Source: Hippopus hippopus
Taxonomy: Eukaryota > Mollusca > Bivalvia > Cardiida > Cardiidae
NCBI GenBank assembly: GCA_946811185.2
Contig: OX328108.1
Location: 34,346,493 to 34,410,492, forward strand
Direction of reading: 5' to 3'
DNA length: 64,000 nt
This document shows, one piece after another, positions 21,316-32,522 of this stretch. The notes beneath the pieces were generated by a model. It ran no database searches. It was not told the DNA's origin and worked only from the letters and a program-made list of their open reading frames with translations. Within the stretch, counting starts at the first letter, position 1. Each line of letters begins with the position of its first letter. Made by a program: the position numbers and the translations under genes.

Positions 21316-21520
21316 TAAAAAAAAAATGACTTTATAAGCTTCAATTTTCAGCTTTTGAATTATTGTTGGAAAGGCAGCAAGTACCAGATGCATGCCTTTG
21401 CACCATCTCCGGCAAGGTCCTTTATGACCATATTACACATTAATTTCTGTCAGGTATTATGTGTGTCAGCATGTCAGCATGATTGGTCTAAAAGAAGCTG
21501 TATGGGAATGGGTTTCCTCT

Positions 21521-21740
21521 TTAACCCTTTACCACACAATCCCGACTTTTAACAACCCTGAGAAAGACGCCTTTGAAAACACTGTGGGAAAATGCTGGTA
21601 ACCAGCATTTTCTCCTTTTCCCACAATGTTTTCTACCCTATCAAGTACAAATTTCATCATTTGGGCCTCCTTTAATTTGTCATCTGCAAATGCTTTCATT
21701 TTGGACTGGTGTACATTTTTGTCATTTGGTAAAGGGTTAA
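21521..21740 (-). mobile_element. TTAA-1 element, near-consensus, one arm shortened
   Basis: TTAACCCTTTACCACACAATC at the left and TTTGGTAAAGGGTTAA at the right, both TTAA intact. The left palindrome arm lacks AAGGAGAA while the right arm is complete. Confidence 0.9.
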
Positions 21741-22152
21741 CAGATGACAAAGTTTTAGACTTATCCAAATTGTAAGCATTTGTAGATGAAAAATTAAAAT
21801 TTAACCCTTGGGCTGCTAAGCGTGACTTCACTGACATTTTGCAGACAGTGTAGATCAAGATCAGACAGCACAGAAAGTGCAGTCTGATCTTGGATCTATA
21901 ACTTGTGATAAGCAGATATTTTTCTCCAAACATAGGTTTTGGGGTTTTTACTTTCAGCTTAAAAGTTTCATTTAAGATATTTAGCAGGATAAGGGTTAAT
22001 ATAGATCTACAAAAAGGTTTGTGGTGTAAAATAATAGAAAACTGGGGAAAAGGAGAAAACACTGATTACCCACAATCTCTCCTTGTCCCACTGTGTTTTC
22101 AAAAGCCTTCTTTTTCCGGGTCACTAAAACACTGGATTTATTCGAAAAGGAT
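21737..22152 (+). mobile_element. TTAA-1 element carrying a nested TTAA-2
   Basis: The left part (21737-21804) shares TTAA with the previous copy and has GACTTATCCAAATTG. The right part (21996-22152) resumes before AGAAAACTGGGGAAAAGG and runs to the 3' arm (CTTTTTCCGGGTCACTAAAAC). The split is at an internal TTAA. Confidence 0.8.
21801..21999 (+). mobile_element. TTAA-2 element, complete
   Basis: TTAACCCTTGGGCTGCTAAG at the start and TTTAGCAGGATAAGGGTTAA at the end give TTAA flanks and inverted ends. The inner palindrome is GTAGATCAAGATCAGAC / GTCTGATCTTGGATCTA. Length is 199 bp. Confidence 0.85.
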
Positions 22153-22367
22153 AAAACCCATAATAAGCTCTTATTCAGTCAAGTGGTTTGGTTGGTTTCT
22201 GGTTTAGCTGTGCCTGATTGAAGCAATTTCCGTGTGAACAAAGGGTTTGCCAGAGCCGTGGGGATAAAATGTCCAAATTCACTTGTACCAAGTCTTGTGT
22301 TCTGACATTTAACATACATTTGATAGTGGTGTGAAAGGCAGAGAGAAATGCTGAGAAAGGGGAAAAA

Positions 22368-22604
22368 TAATCCACTCTTTACCAGAGTGGAACATTTTCT
22401 ACTTGTCCTTACTGAAAGCATTGTGAAGATGCCAAATTAAAAGTCCCTGAAAAGAGGGTTTTAGTCTTCAGAAGGTTTGAAAACAGTGTGGGAATAGGAG
22501 AAAATGCTGGTTATCCAGTGTTTTTTCCTGTTCCCACAAAGTTTTTGACAGCCCTCTTTATCAGTATGGTAAAAAATGTAGGATTGTTTGATAAAGGAGA
22601 AAAT
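22368..22604 (+). mobile_element. TTAA-1 element
   Basis: CACTCTTTACCAGAG, GTGTGGGAATAGGAGAAAATG, a centre with an extra C (GGTTATCCAG), and GATAAAGGAG at the right end. Confidence 0.75.
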
Positions 22605-22773
22605 AATTAAATACTTCTGTCAAATAAAGGGCTACAGTTTTGTATCAGCGAAGAGGTAGGGCCTGGCCATCACAAAGGAAGTACTTTACAGGTAACATTC
22701 TCTTTGTTCTCTTCTCTGTTGAAGGAGGATTTTGTCTCAGGTATTGATTAAAATTGCACGGAGTCCTGGCCGC

Positions 22774-22948
22774 TATTCACCAACCATTCTTAAGAATGTT
22801 CTTATATTATAGTCTTATTCTCCAGAATTTTCTGAATTTGAAAGTAATACAACTTCTGATTGGCTAAACCATTTGGCTGTATTGCTTTCAAATCTTGAAA
22901 ATTGTGGAGAATAAGACTATGATCATTATAAAGAATGGTTGGTGAATA
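22774..22948. mobile_element. FB3 foldback element
   Basis: TATTCACCAACCATTCTTAA at the left and its complement (AAGAATGGTTGGTGAATA) at the right. The arms extend about 50 bp through ATAGTCTTATTCTCCA / GGAGAATAAGACTATG. A shorter relative is at 32745-32888. Confidence 0.8.
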
Positions 22949-23207
22949 CTGACCCTGTAATCACACAGATATCATACTGGGCTTGAACTCTCAATCAAAT
23001 CCCTGTTTAGCCAGATTCTTTTGGAGTATTGGTGATAGTCAAAAGAACAGGAGTTAATTCCACTCTCTCCTCTGAAAATTGTTTCAGTTATGTATAGTTA
23101 TGAAAGCAGCAAGTGGCGTGGAAAGAATAGTGTACAAAGTTCTTGTGAAAGGAAAGCATGGAAAGATGCACTGGTTTGACTTTGAAGCTCAAGTTTTACA
23201 TGTTCAT
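22949..23207. other. Unassigned, SINE-like tail
   Basis: GAAAGCAGCAAGTGGCG and GTGTACAAAGTTCTTGTGAAAG (23100-23145) resemble 10610-10690 and 13880-13910, suggesting a shared SINE body. No head was identified. Confidence 0.35.
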
Positions 23208-24263
23208 TTACCGTAAAACGCTGTGTATACCACGCAGGCATGTATAACACGCAGGCCTTTTTCAGCATCAAATCCGAGGAAAAAAGGTTGTTCGGATGTA
23301 CAACACGCATCAAAAATTGACCAAAATATCGTAACACGTGAAGCTTACGTCGCTATCTTGAAAAATTGTAAATGGCGATACTTTATCAAAGGGAAATAAC
23401 CATTTTTAATCAAAGTGGAAATGGTAATGATTCAAGGTGTGCTTTATTTTGTGACTGTGAGCTGGTCTTGAAGAGAGAGATCTTTGGCAATGTGTTGCTA
23501 TTGCTGGTTTGACAAGATGTCGTGAAGTATGACAGAATCAGTGGGTTTTTAAAGGAATTCTTGTGAAGAAGCTATCTGTCAAAAAGTTGTACTCGGGGGA
23601 TTATAAAAACATGCCAGCTTATGGCATGTTGCAAATTCACACATTGAACTGACGACTATATCGAAGTTAATCTCCTATTTTCTCACCTCGATCGACAAAT
23701 GTGACAGGTGTGAAATAAACATAGATCTATATGATGTAAATCACGGTTTTTGTAAAAAGTAGCGATAAATATATATATTTTTTAAATCATTCATTTCTTT
23801 CTGAATCATTATTTTACTCTTTTATAATTGTTCAATTTTAGCTATCAACAAAGAAAAAAAAAATAAGAGACGAATCAGACGATAACAGTAAATCAATATT
23901 TATCATTCCGGGGTACGTTCGCCATTGCCAAAATGGCTGATAGAATCGGGAAATTACGAATCCTAATCCACAAATTAAGAATGTACAAATACATTTTAAC
24001 AAAATTAAAACATAATGTTTTTTTTTTTAAATCGGTAAAAGTTGAAATGGGATGATGACGAAAGTTAAGGCTGTGGCGAGAGAACTTCGGCCGTTTTGTA
24101 CCCCCCCCCCCACTTTAAACAGGTAACCTTTTTGATATACGACCGATTTTCAAGGAGGAGAAAAACATGGTTTTGCCTATTGTAGTGTATAACACGCAGT
24201 CCCCAGTTTGAAATTATTCAGAGCTGAAAAAATGTGCGTGTTATACACACCAAAACACGGTAA
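23208..24263. mobile_element. 1.06 kb terminal-inverted-repeat element
   Basis: The left end TTACCGTAAAACGCTGTG continues into TATACCACGCA. The right end is ACACACCAAAACACGGTAA, preceded by GTGCGTGTTA. These pair as imperfect terminal inverted repeats over about 45 bp, including a shared GCTGAAAAA tract. The interior is AT-rich with no long frame, so it is non-autonomous. The superfamily is not identified. Confidence 0.65.
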
Positions 24264-24798
24264 CTATTATAACTGTTATAATAAAATCTGTCATAGTCAG
24301 CCATGTCTGTGTAGCTAGCTACCTGTATTAAGGTATTACCATCCTAACCTTTCTAGTGCAACATGGAATAAAATTTCTTATTAGTTGATAAATAAGGATT
24401 TATACTGATATAATATTTTTGCACATTTCTGACCGACCAGAAATTCCTTTGATGTCTATCTTGAAATTATTTGTTGATACTTTTGTTAGTTTCCTGAAAA
24501 GGGAGGTAATTATTATCTCCCTTTGTAATGAGAATATAGTGGTTTTAGATTTATAAATGATAATTCTTAGAAGGAAAAAAAAGGAAAAAGTGGCTCGGTT
24601 AAAGTAGTACAATAATACTAATTTTTAATCATAGCAAATTTTGTAGGATAATATTATAGTGGAAATAGCTGTTTTCCATTAGGAGGGTACTACCTTAAGC
24701 AAGCATCAGTAGAATTTTCAAAGAAAGGTTAATATGTAATTGTTGGCATGTACCTGTACTGAGCAATCACTTGCCTTCAGCAAGCATATTATGAGTGT
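24264..24798. other. Unassigned, with a short palindrome
   Basis: AAAGGGAGGTAATTATTATCTCCCTTTG at 24497-24524 is a short palindrome; AGGTARTTATTAYCTCCCTT-like motifs occur elsewhere in the window. Nothing else is seen. Confidence 0.4.
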
Positions 24799-25032
24799 CC
24801 CTTTCCTCCTTACCTGACAAAAAAGTACAGCTTGTCCGTGTTGAAAGCATTTGCAGATGAAAAGTTAAATTTTCATCTGATGATGGGGTTTGCATGTCTT
24901 TGAAGGACAAAAAAACACTGTGGGAAAAAGAGAAAATGCTGGTTACCAGCATTGTCTTCTTGTACAAAAATGTTTTCAAAAGTTGTCTTTCTTGGCATAT
25001 TCAAAACTCAGGATTAATGGGTATAGAGTTAA
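24799..25032 (+). mobile_element. TTAA-1 element
   Basis: CCTGACAAAAAAGTACAGC left arm, hairpin with intact centre and decayed right stem, and GGGTATAGAGTTAA at the right. Confidence 0.75.
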
Positions 25033-25148
25033 ATGCTTGCACAATACTTTGGCATTATCCTAGAGTAAATGATACATGGTTTATGAAGACCCTTTTATCA
25101 TCTGTTCACAGATTTTATAAAAAAAAAGGCTTCATATAAATTCCACTC

Positions 25149-25374
25149 TTAACTCTTTACCAAATGACAAAATTTTAAACTAGTCCAAATTAAAGGCATT
25201 TGCAGACGACAAACTAAACCTGACTCAAATATTGAAATTCGTTTACAGGAGGGTAGAAAACGTGGGAAAAGGAGAAAATGCTGGTTACAGGCATTTTCTC
25301 CTTTTCCCACCACGTTTTCGTAAGGCTTCTTCTTTAGTGTCGTTAAAAGTCGGGATTGTATGGTAAAGAGTTGA
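25149..25374 (+). mobile_element. TTAA-1 element, near-consensus
   Basis: TTAACTCTTTACCAAATGAC and GGTAAAGAGTTGA ends. The outer stems are both altered to AACGTGGG / CCCACCACGTT. Confidence 0.85.
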
Positions 25375-25920
25375 AAGAGCCCATGAATGGGGAGCCCATA
25401 AATTTAGGGTGAGGTATTTAGGGTTAAATTTTGTTCGACATGTCAGGGTTCAAGTTACAGGTGTGTGTTGCAAGTGTTTTTTCCTCCTTTTGATGATCGT
25501 GAACCACGTCTGAGTCATTTACCTTTGGTGTATGGTGGTGGGAAGATGGTGAATAAATTCATGGCTCTGGGATAAATAAAATTAACATAATTGTGTGGAT
25601 GGTTTACAGTCTCCTAACAGATAAGTTTATACACATTTGAGGGCTTTTTTGGGGGAAAATTTATAAAGTGGATTTTTGTAGGTGATAAGGAATTTTTATA
25701 AATAAGAATAGTTGGTAAGTTATTTATTTATAATAATGATATAATGGTAATTGAAAAAAAAAGGTTCTGTAAATGTTTGGTGCATGTGCAAGAAGTATCA
25801 ATCTATTTGCCATCCAAGATTTCTTCCCTAAAAAGGCTAATGTCTTAATTTAAGTCACATTTGGTTTGCTGTATGCTTCTGCTTTTAATACCAGAGAGTC
25901 TAAAATTTGATCATTCCCTC
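25375..25920. other. Unassigned stretch
   Basis: AT-rich sequence with no recognised repeat end, RNA gene or splice-flanked frame. Confidence 0.4.
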
Positions 25921-26111
25921 TCAACTTTTTACAAGATGACAGAATTTGTCTAAATTGAAAGCATTTGCAGATGACAAATTCAAGATAGCTCTAAAGGTTA
26001 TTTTTGTCTTTGAAAGGGTATTAAAAATTGTTGGAAAAGTTTCCCACAATGTTGACTACAGCCTTCCTTTTCAGCGTTGTTAAAACTCTCAATGGTTTGG
26101 TAAAGGGTTAA
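25921..26111 (+). mobile_element. TTAA-1 element lacking its hairpin centre
   Basis: The stem collapses to TGTTGGAAAAGTTTCCCACAATG, so the whole GGAG...CTCC centre is deleted. The arms are otherwise clear, ending GGTAAAGGGTTAA. Confidence 0.8.
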
Positions 26112-26280
26112 GGCACACAAGTTGAGTTATTCCAAAAGCCTACCCTACACATTTCTCTATTTGAAACAGTGATTCATGGTCTAAGCAGTAAATATTTACA
26201 GACCAAAATTATTTTGTTTAAAGATGAATTCTCAAGAGATGTTCTCTGTTTATATTTTGGCTTTCAGCCTCCTGATTTTT

Positions 26281-26571
26281 AGCTCGGTTGTTTTCCTAGA
26301 AAATGAAATAAACGTGGATGTATTGTCATAGCCATGGCGTCTGCGTTGTTGGGCAAAATCTTTGTACATTTTATAATATCTTTGTTACTACTGAAGACAT
26401 GTGCTTCAAACTTGGACAAGATGTTATCTATCAAAAATGGGAACATATACAACAAGGGCAGGTAGCCATCAAAGTATTTTTGACAAAGTTATGCCCCCTT
26501 CTTGCCTTGAAATTTTCACTGAAAATCATGCAAATGCAGCAGAGTGTTGGCACCCATATGTGGTGCTCTTG
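26281..26571 (+). mobile_element. H3 element
   Basis: AGCTCGGTTGTTTTCC at the start. The end is GCAGCAGAGTGTTGG, hairpin CACCCATATGTGGTG, CTCTTG. The core includes ACATTTTATAATATCTTTG and AACAAGGGCAG. Confidence 0.75.
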
Positions 26572-26620
26572 CTTTTTATCCTGTTGGTTTGCCTGGGTGT
26601 CAGGGTTGTGTTGTAAAGGT

Positions 26621-26820
26621 TTACCATTTACCAAATAATCCTGTAGTTTTACAACGGAAGAAGGCAATTTCAAAATATCATAGTAAGGAGAAGATGCTGG
26701 TAACCAGCATTTTATCTTTTTTCCATAATATCTAAAGTCTTTACAAAGACAAATGCCATCATTTAAGCTATGTTATTAGTTTATTATCTGCATAATGCTA
26801 TCAAAATGAACAAATCTTAA
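26621..26820 (-). mobile_element. TTAA-1 element, diverged
   Basis: TTACCATTTACCAAATAATCC, GGAGAAGATGCTGGTAACC and a right arm with ATCATTTAAGC. It ends at TTAA 26817-26820, shared with a TTAA-2 copy. Confidence 0.75.
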
Positions 26821-26940
26821 CCTTTGAAGTGCCTTTTACAACTACAGTTACCTTTGCAGCCAGTGCATAGTAAGATCAGACAGCACAGAATATGCAGTCT
26901 GGTCTTTGATCTACATTGTTGGCTGTGGTTATTTAAAAGT
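26817..26940 (+). mobile_element. TTAA-2 element, 3' truncated
   Basis: TTAACCTTTGAAGTGCC at the left and the palindrome AGTAAGATCAGACAGC / GCAGTCTGGTCTTTGATC. It stops at the R530 boundary. Confidence 0.7.
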
Positions 26941-27500
26941 AGTACATAAAATGACTGTCCCTGAAGGCGATGTTACTTTTTGACTGGTTGCAACCAGGTA
27001 CAAAAACGTTCAATAAAAAAAGTTGAAATCTCCACAGAATGTAGAATTTTAACATACTTGCTGCTCGCATATTCAATAATCCTTTGTTCAGATACAAATT
27101 TTTTCAATTTAAATGCTTAACATAAGAAATAAACAGTTAAATTTATGTCATATGACATGTTTACTCTCTCCAAAGTAGAGACAAAAGGGCCGCCAAACAC
27201 GATGAATTTCTTGATTCTTTTTTCCAAGATTGACATGTTATAAATGACTTCTACTAGCGCTTTAGGTAATGAAACCTTTAATAATTTGCCTTTGTTCATG
27301 TGTGTCACGAAAACTTATGTGAATTTAACTGCAATACAGATTAACTTGACAAAACAGAAAGTCAGTTCAGCACTTTAGCTTTGCTACCGGAAAATTCACG
27401 ATGGACTTGAGATGGTGTGGTTCTCAGTAAATGTCCAAAATTTTAATATAAAAAGAAGCACTGTAATTGGCTTATTATAGAGACTAATTCAAAAGCAACT
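26941..27500 (-). repeat. R530 dispersed repeat, copy A
   Basis: Its reverse complement aligns along its length with 49690-50275. Shared tracts include CTCAAGTCCATCG, TTTTCCGGTAGCAAAG, TTTCATTACCTAAAG and AAAAAGTAACATCGCCTT. A 63-codon minus frame lies inside, but differences from copy B are mostly amino-acid-changing and B has a stop, so I read it as non-coding. Confidence 0.75.
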
Positions 27501-27823
27501 TTTATTATACTCTGAGAGTGTCCATTGGGTCTATTCGGCACTCTAATGGTTAAATTTTGTGGCTGGGTAAAGATAAGGTTGCAAACATGGAAATCTGAAT
27601 AAGTGTTGCGAGAATGTTCCATGCTAAACTTTCGTGAACAATAAATCATAATAATTCGCACTTTAACATTAAAAATGACCTCTATCTTAACACGGTTATT
27701 TTACGAATGAATGGCCATCTAAAGAATTCAAGCTCGACAATGGGTTTTTATACTCCACTGTAATTGTTGGCAATCTCAGGGTTCATCGTTCATTATTGAA
27801 AGGGCTTCAAAAATAGTCCGATT
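27501..27823. other. Unassigned stretch
   Basis: No coding, RNA or repeat-end signal seen. Confidence 0.4.
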
Positions 27824-28032
27824 TTAAATTCTTTACTCAATGACAGAAATTGAAATTTTTCAAAACAGAAAGTAGTTGCGGTAGCAAAATAAGTGAAGCT
27901 TAAATGATGGGTTTTACCTTTGAAAAGTTAAAAAACATTGTGGAAAAAGGAGAATGTGCTGGTTACAAGCTTTTTTCCCTTTTTTCACAATGTATTTCCA
28001 AAGCTTTTTCACTCAAAGTTGTGAAGATGCAA
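27824..28032 (+). mobile_element. TTAA-1 element
   Basis: TTAAATTCTTTACTCAATGAC at the left, hairpin GGTTACAAGC, and an eroded right end. Confidence 0.7.
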
Positions 28033-28233
28033 GATAACTCAATAGCAGACAACATAACTTTAGACCAGTCCTGTCCATATTAAAAGCACTTTGCAGATGA
28101 CGAATTTGATGTGGCTCAAATGATGGCATTTGTCTTGGGTAGGGTAGAAAATAATGGGGGCTACAAAATTTCTCCTTTTCCAAGGGTGTTTTAAAAAGCC
28201 ATCAATAAAAACACTAAGAGATTATAGGGTTAA
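28033..28233 (+). mobile_element. TTAA-1 element, hairpin left arm deleted
   Basis: ACTTTAGACCAGTCC, TTTGCAGATGACGAATTTG and AATAATGGGGG join directly to CTCCTTTTCC. The right TTAA is at 28230-28233. Confidence 0.7.
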
Positions 28234-28412
28234 CTGTTGGCTGTTTTGTTTAGATGGCTGGCTGCTTAATAAGAGTGGTTGTTAACAGAGGGTAAACTAA
28301 ATTTACAGGGGTGGTTGTGTATGACTATTATGGGTGAAATGGTGGGGTATAATAAAAGCCTTGGACATTTTATAGGGGAAACTTCACAATTCTTTGTAAA
28401 GGGCTATAGCCT
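28234..28412. other. Unassigned short stretch
   Basis: It repeats the GTTTAGATGGCTGGCTGC / AACAGAGGGTAAAC style seen near 8985 and 9250. No clear boundary. Confidence 0.3.
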
Positions 28413-28613
28413 GTAAACTCTTTACCAAAGGACAAAGTTTTAGACAGGTCCAACCTTAGGGCTGATACATCAGATTTGTTCTTGATAGGGTAGATAACAC
28501 TGTTGGAAAAGGAGAAAATGTCCGTTATCAGCATTTTCTTCTTTTGCCACAATGTTTTGAAAGGCTTCTTTCCCAGGGTTGTCAAAACTTCGGATTGTGT
28601 GGTAAAGGGTCAA
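28413..28613 (+). mobile_element. TTAA-1 element
   Basis: CTCTTTACCAAAGGAC left, hairpin GGAGAAAATGTCCGTTATC, and GGTAAAGGGTCAA right. Its right end doubles as the left end of the next copy. Confidence 0.8.
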
Positions 28614-28862
28614 ACTCTGAACAAGACAATGCCATTTTCAATTTGATAAAAAAAAAATTCAAATTTGTCCAAATTCAAAGCACTTGAAGCCAACAAAATG
28701 AATAAAGCTGAAATGATGAGACCTGCCTTTGAAAGGGTAGAAAACTTTGTGGGAAAAGGAGAAAATGTTGGTTACCAGCATTTTCTCCTTTTCCCACAAT
28801 GTTTTTAAAAGCCTTTTTTCCTCAGTCTGGTTACTCAAGGGGTTGTTTCATAATGGTTCAGA
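28610..28862 (+). mobile_element. TTAA-1 element
   Basis: TCAAACTCTGAACAAGAC at the left. The palindrome is intact except for one change (AAATGTTGGTTACCAGC). The right end is TTTCATAATGGTTCAG. Confidence 0.8.
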
Positions 28863-29095
28863 CCCTTTTTCTAAATAATTCTGTATCTTGGGACCTTGAG
28901 GAAAAAGGCTATTGCAAGCTTTGTTAGAAGAGGATAAAGCTAGCAATTACCAGCATTTTCTCCTCCTCCAACAATGTTTGCTACACTTCCAAAGACAATA
29001 TTCATGATTTGAGCCACAACTTGTTGTCTGCAACCTTAATACCTTCAATGTTCATCCAGGATGAGCCTTAAATTTTGTGGTCTGGTGAAGAGTTA
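28857..29095 (-). mobile_element. TTAA-1 element
   Basis: It shares its left end with the preceding + copy. TTGAGGAAAAAGGCTATTGC, hairpin with insertions (AAAGCTAGCAATTACC), and GGTGAAGAGTTAA. Confidence 0.75.
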
Positions 29096-29206
29096 ACAAA
29101 AATGAAGATTAGTGTTTTGTAGGATAGAAATGACCCAGGGTGATAAATTGACATGGTGGATGGTTTTTGTCATCCAGTACAGAAGGATTGAGGATTTAGG
29201 TCAACC

Positions 29207-29420
29207 TCAACCCTATACCACACAATCCCGAACTTTAACGACTCAAATAGAAATTACTTTTTGAAAATACTATAGGAAAAGGTAACCAGCATTTTCTTCT
29301 TTTTCTAAAGTGTTTTCTTCCCTTTCAAAGGCTAGCCCCATGCTTGGAGTCAAATTTGATTTGCCGTCTGCAAACGCTTTCAATATGGATGAGTCTAAAA
29401 TTCTGTAATCTAATAACAGG
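29207..29420 (-). mobile_element. TTAA-1 element, hairpin left arm deleted
   Basis: TCAACCCTATACCACACAATC; the stem is reduced to GGAAAAGGTAACCAGC. The right arm has TTTGCCGTCTGCAAACGC. Confidence 0.75.
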
Positions 29421-29445
29421 TTATTGGCGCCTGTCACAGCTTTTT

Positions 29446-30350
29446 AGCTCCACTGGCCAAAGGCCAGCGGGCTTAAGTCATGGCCCGGTGTCCGTGTGTG
29501 CGTGCGTCTGTCCGTGCGTGCGTTAACATTTTTTTTCAAACATCTTGTTCTCTGAAACTACTCATCCAATTTTGATGAAACTTCACAGAAATGATCCTGC
29601 CATGGTCCTCTTCAGAATTTCTTGAAAGAATTTAATTCCTTCAAAAACTCTGGTTGCCATGGCAACAAAACTTAAAAATATTGGAAATCCTTGAAAATCT
29701 TCTTGTCTGAAACCATAAGGCCTAAGGCAACCAAATTTGGCATGTAGCTTTATCTAGTAGACCTCTATCAAGTTTCTTCAAATTATAGCCCTGGGGTCAA
29801 AATTGGCCCCGCCCTGGGGGTCACAAGTTTTACATGGGCTTATATGGAGAAAACTTTAGAAGTCTCCCTGCATCTAGCCATAAGGCCTAGGGCTACCAAA
29901 TTTTGCATGTGGCTTTATCTCGTGGGCCCCTACCAAGAGTGCCCAAATTATAGCCCTGGGGTCAAATTTGGCCCCGCCCCGGGGGTCACAAATTTTACGT
30001 AGGCATATATGGTGAAAACTTTAGAAATCTCCCTATACTTGGTCATAAAGCCTAGGGTTACCAAATTTTGCATGTAGCTTTATCTAGTGGGTTTTTACCA
30101 AGAGTGCCCAAATTATAGCCCTAGGGCCGAATTTGATCCCACCCCAGGGGTCGGAAGTTTTACATGGGCTTATATAGTGAAAACTTTAGAAATCTTCTTG
30201 TTACTGACCATAAGACTTAGGGCTACCAATTATAGTCCTGTTTCAGGGGTCTCATGTTCAAAACCAATTTGCCAAGTATTGTAAAGTTTGGCATGTAGTA
30301 GTTTTACTTATTAGCCAGTGGAGCGATACAGGGCCATCATGGCCCTCTTG
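29446..30350 (+). mobile_element. H1 element, complete, about 905 bp
   Basis: The 5' hairpin CTGGCCAAAGGCCAG and a (CGTG/CGTC)n microsatellite at 29490-29522 are followed by GTTGCCATGGCAAC. Three core units at about 29729, 29895 and 30060 are spaced 165 bp apart. The end is GCCAGTGGAGCGATAC, hairpin AGGGCCATCATGGCCCT, CTTG. This is the cleanest H1 copy in the window. Confidence 0.9.
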
Positions 30351-30482
30351 TTTTGTTTATATGGGCAGTTTAGTTGACGAATTACCAGTTATTCCTATTG
30401 CATTTTCAATCTAAGGAAGTTTTTTACATCAAAAGAAAAAGGGCATTTTGCTAAGGTTCTGATGACTGTTGACCACTTTATT

Positions 30483-30752
30483 AGCTTGGCTGTTTTTGAA
30501 GAAAATGTTGAGGTATTGTCATAGCCCTGTCATTGTCTGTGTCATTGCCTGCGTCATCATGCAAAAATTAACATTTTATAATATCTCTGTAATTACTGAA
30601 GATATTTACTTCAAACTCGGACTAGATGTTAACCATCAAAAGGTGAACCTTGAAATATTTTTGACATAAGTATGCCCCTTTTTCAACTTAAAATTTTCAC
30701 TGAAAATCAATCTATTTCTAAAAGAAACTGTAGCTGAGCATTGTGGTGATCT
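30483..30752 (+). mobile_element. H3 element
   Basis: AGCTTGGCTGTTTTTGAAGAAAATG at the start and GTAGCTGAGCATTGTGGTGATCTT at the end. The 3' hairpin is decayed. It aligns with the other two H3 copies through ACATTTTATAATATCTCTG. Confidence 0.7.
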
Positions 30753-31372
30753 TTTTTTTATCTTTGGGATTGACCTGAGACATCTGCATAGTCTTTGACC
30801 CTGTTTTGTTTAGGATTCCAAAAATAGAAAGTAAATTGCAACTGACTCAAACTGGGAATACCTGTATTGGTATTGCCTACTTCTTTTAACCTGACCCAAG
30901 TCAACATCATTTACATAAATTGCTATTTTTTTTTACCCACAGCATAGCATGGGGCTGCCTTCAGCATATATTCCAAATGGTCACAGAAATATTTTGTATG
31001 GTATGTGCAAGATTAAATTGCTTACATGTACCTTTCCATGTATATCTAACTTTCCAAATAATAATCAGAGTTCTGTTTATGCCTACTAATATATTCAGCA
31101 TAAAGGTCAGGGTCAGGTTAAATGAAATGTGCAATAAGCGATTCCTTTATGCATTCGACCATTTAGAAAGTGTACATTGCATTATATATGATTCATGTGC
31201 ATGTATAGCAAGGCTATATATACATATGCTCGCAAATAGATCCAAACTACCCTGTTGGAAGTTTACTTGTCTCAAGTCAATCTGAAAGAAAAATGTGGAA
31301 GCATCACATTGCTTTCAAAAAGAAGATATCAGCAGCTTGGTATTATTTTTTCAACACCTTCATCGATACTTT
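30753..31372. other. Unassigned stretch
   Basis: A 121-codon open frame (30920-31285) begins at a non-ATG codon, lacks flanking splice consensus and has no recognisable domain. I do not call it a gene. Confidence 0.4.
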
Positions 31373-31641
31373 ATTATCCCCCACCAAAGGCGGAGGGATA
31401 TAGTTTTAGTGTTGTCCGTCCGTCCGTCCGTCCGTACGTCCAACCGGGACAATATCTCCAATACCATTGGACGGAATTTCGTGAAACTTTATACGTGTGT
31501 ACAATAACCTATTCTGCTGATATAGTTTTATTTCGATTCAATGCAAAATGGCCGACTGGGAGCGATTTTGAGTTACGTGGTTGCATAAATTTTTGAGAAA
31601 GGTCTTTTTTGGCGGGAGATATCATTTCAACGAAATTGCTT
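31373..31641 (+). mobile_element. H4 element, 269 bp
   Basis: ATTATCCCCCACCAAAGGCGG hairpin at the 5' end, GTCC microsatellite (31418-31440), and a single core unit. The 3' end is GGCGGGAGATA, hairpin ATTTCAACGAAAT, TGCTTG and T. The termini differ from H1-H3 but the order of parts is the same. Confidence 0.75.
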
Positions 31642-32093
31642 GTTTAAATGCAACATGGCTAGTGCCATTACAAGGACTGACACAGAGCCAGCAATGTTAA
31701 CTGGCAGCCATGCCTTGTCTAACAATGCTTATAGTGCCAAACACCATACTTTGTGCTGAACCATGAACATCATATGCTACGGAAACTAAACAACATTAAA
31801 CAAGTCTGGTCACAGTCTTTTCTAACTCTGAATGAAAGGACCCAAGCACAGGCATTATAATTGTGCACTACATAAACACCCACATCAGAGCCTAGACTAT
31901 TACAAGGGAAATTAATTTTCATCTAAGTTGATTCCTCAAACTCTGAAAAATAACACTTTTCATCTCTCTTTTGATGTATGCAGGTTCATTGCAGATATGT
32001 AGAAGATCAAAGAAACTGCACATTCACTCAACATGTTTGAACGTATGGCATTGCACTTGGACCAAATAGTCAGTTTACACTTTGCTTGAACAC
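31642..32093. other. Unassigned stretch
   Basis: No recognised repeat end, RNA gene or exon signal. Confidence 0.4.
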
Positions 32094-32311
32094 TTGACAC
32101 ACTGCTACATGACAAAATTTCAGACCTGGCAAAAGTAAAGTCATCTGCCGACAACACATTTAATGTGGCTCAGATGCTGAGATTTTTCTTTGGAAGTGTA
32201 GAAATATTGTGGGAAAAGGTTTTTAGCACTTTCTTCTTTTCCCACAATATTTTCAAATGCCGTGTTCTTCTGGGTGGTTGGAATTTCGTAATTATTTTGG
32301 TAAAGAACTAC
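32094..32311 (+). mobile_element. TTAA-1 element, hairpin centre deleted
   Basis: GCTACATGACAAAATTTCAG left arm; GTGGGAAAAGG joins TTTTTAGCACTTTC. The right end is GGTAAAGAAC. Confidence 0.7.
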
Positions 32312-32313
32312 AG

Positions 32314-32522
32314 AGAGTTATTACCCTCTTCCCCCTGCAAACCACTTTTAAAAACATTGTAGCTAAAAGAGAATTTGGTTGTAACAAGCTATTTCTCTTT
32401 TGACTACATTTTTTCTCACATGGTTGTATAGATTTGATTTTAATTCATGCTTATTATTCCCAATTTACAAGGCTGTTTTAAAACTTGTGTGCTGCAAATA
32501 TATTGGTTTAGATTATGGGTTA
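32314..32522 (-). mobile_element. Degraded TTAA-1 element
   Basis: TTATTACCCTCTTCCCCCTGC, a weak hairpin (AGAGAATTTGGTTGTAAC), and GGGTTAA at the right. Many differences. Confidence 0.45.

Noticed and set aside
21529..22062. Open frame of 177 codons (-)
   Set aside because: Crosses TTAA-1, TTAA-2 and TTAA-1 in succession; no gene-like composition.
27117..27308. Minus-strand 63-codon frame with partner at 49870
   Set aside because: Differences between the two R530 copies are mostly amino-acid-changing and the second copy has a stop; treated as repeat DNA.
30920..31285. Open frame of 121 codons (+)
   Set aside because: Non-ATG start, Cys/Ile-rich low-plausibility translation, no splice consensus.
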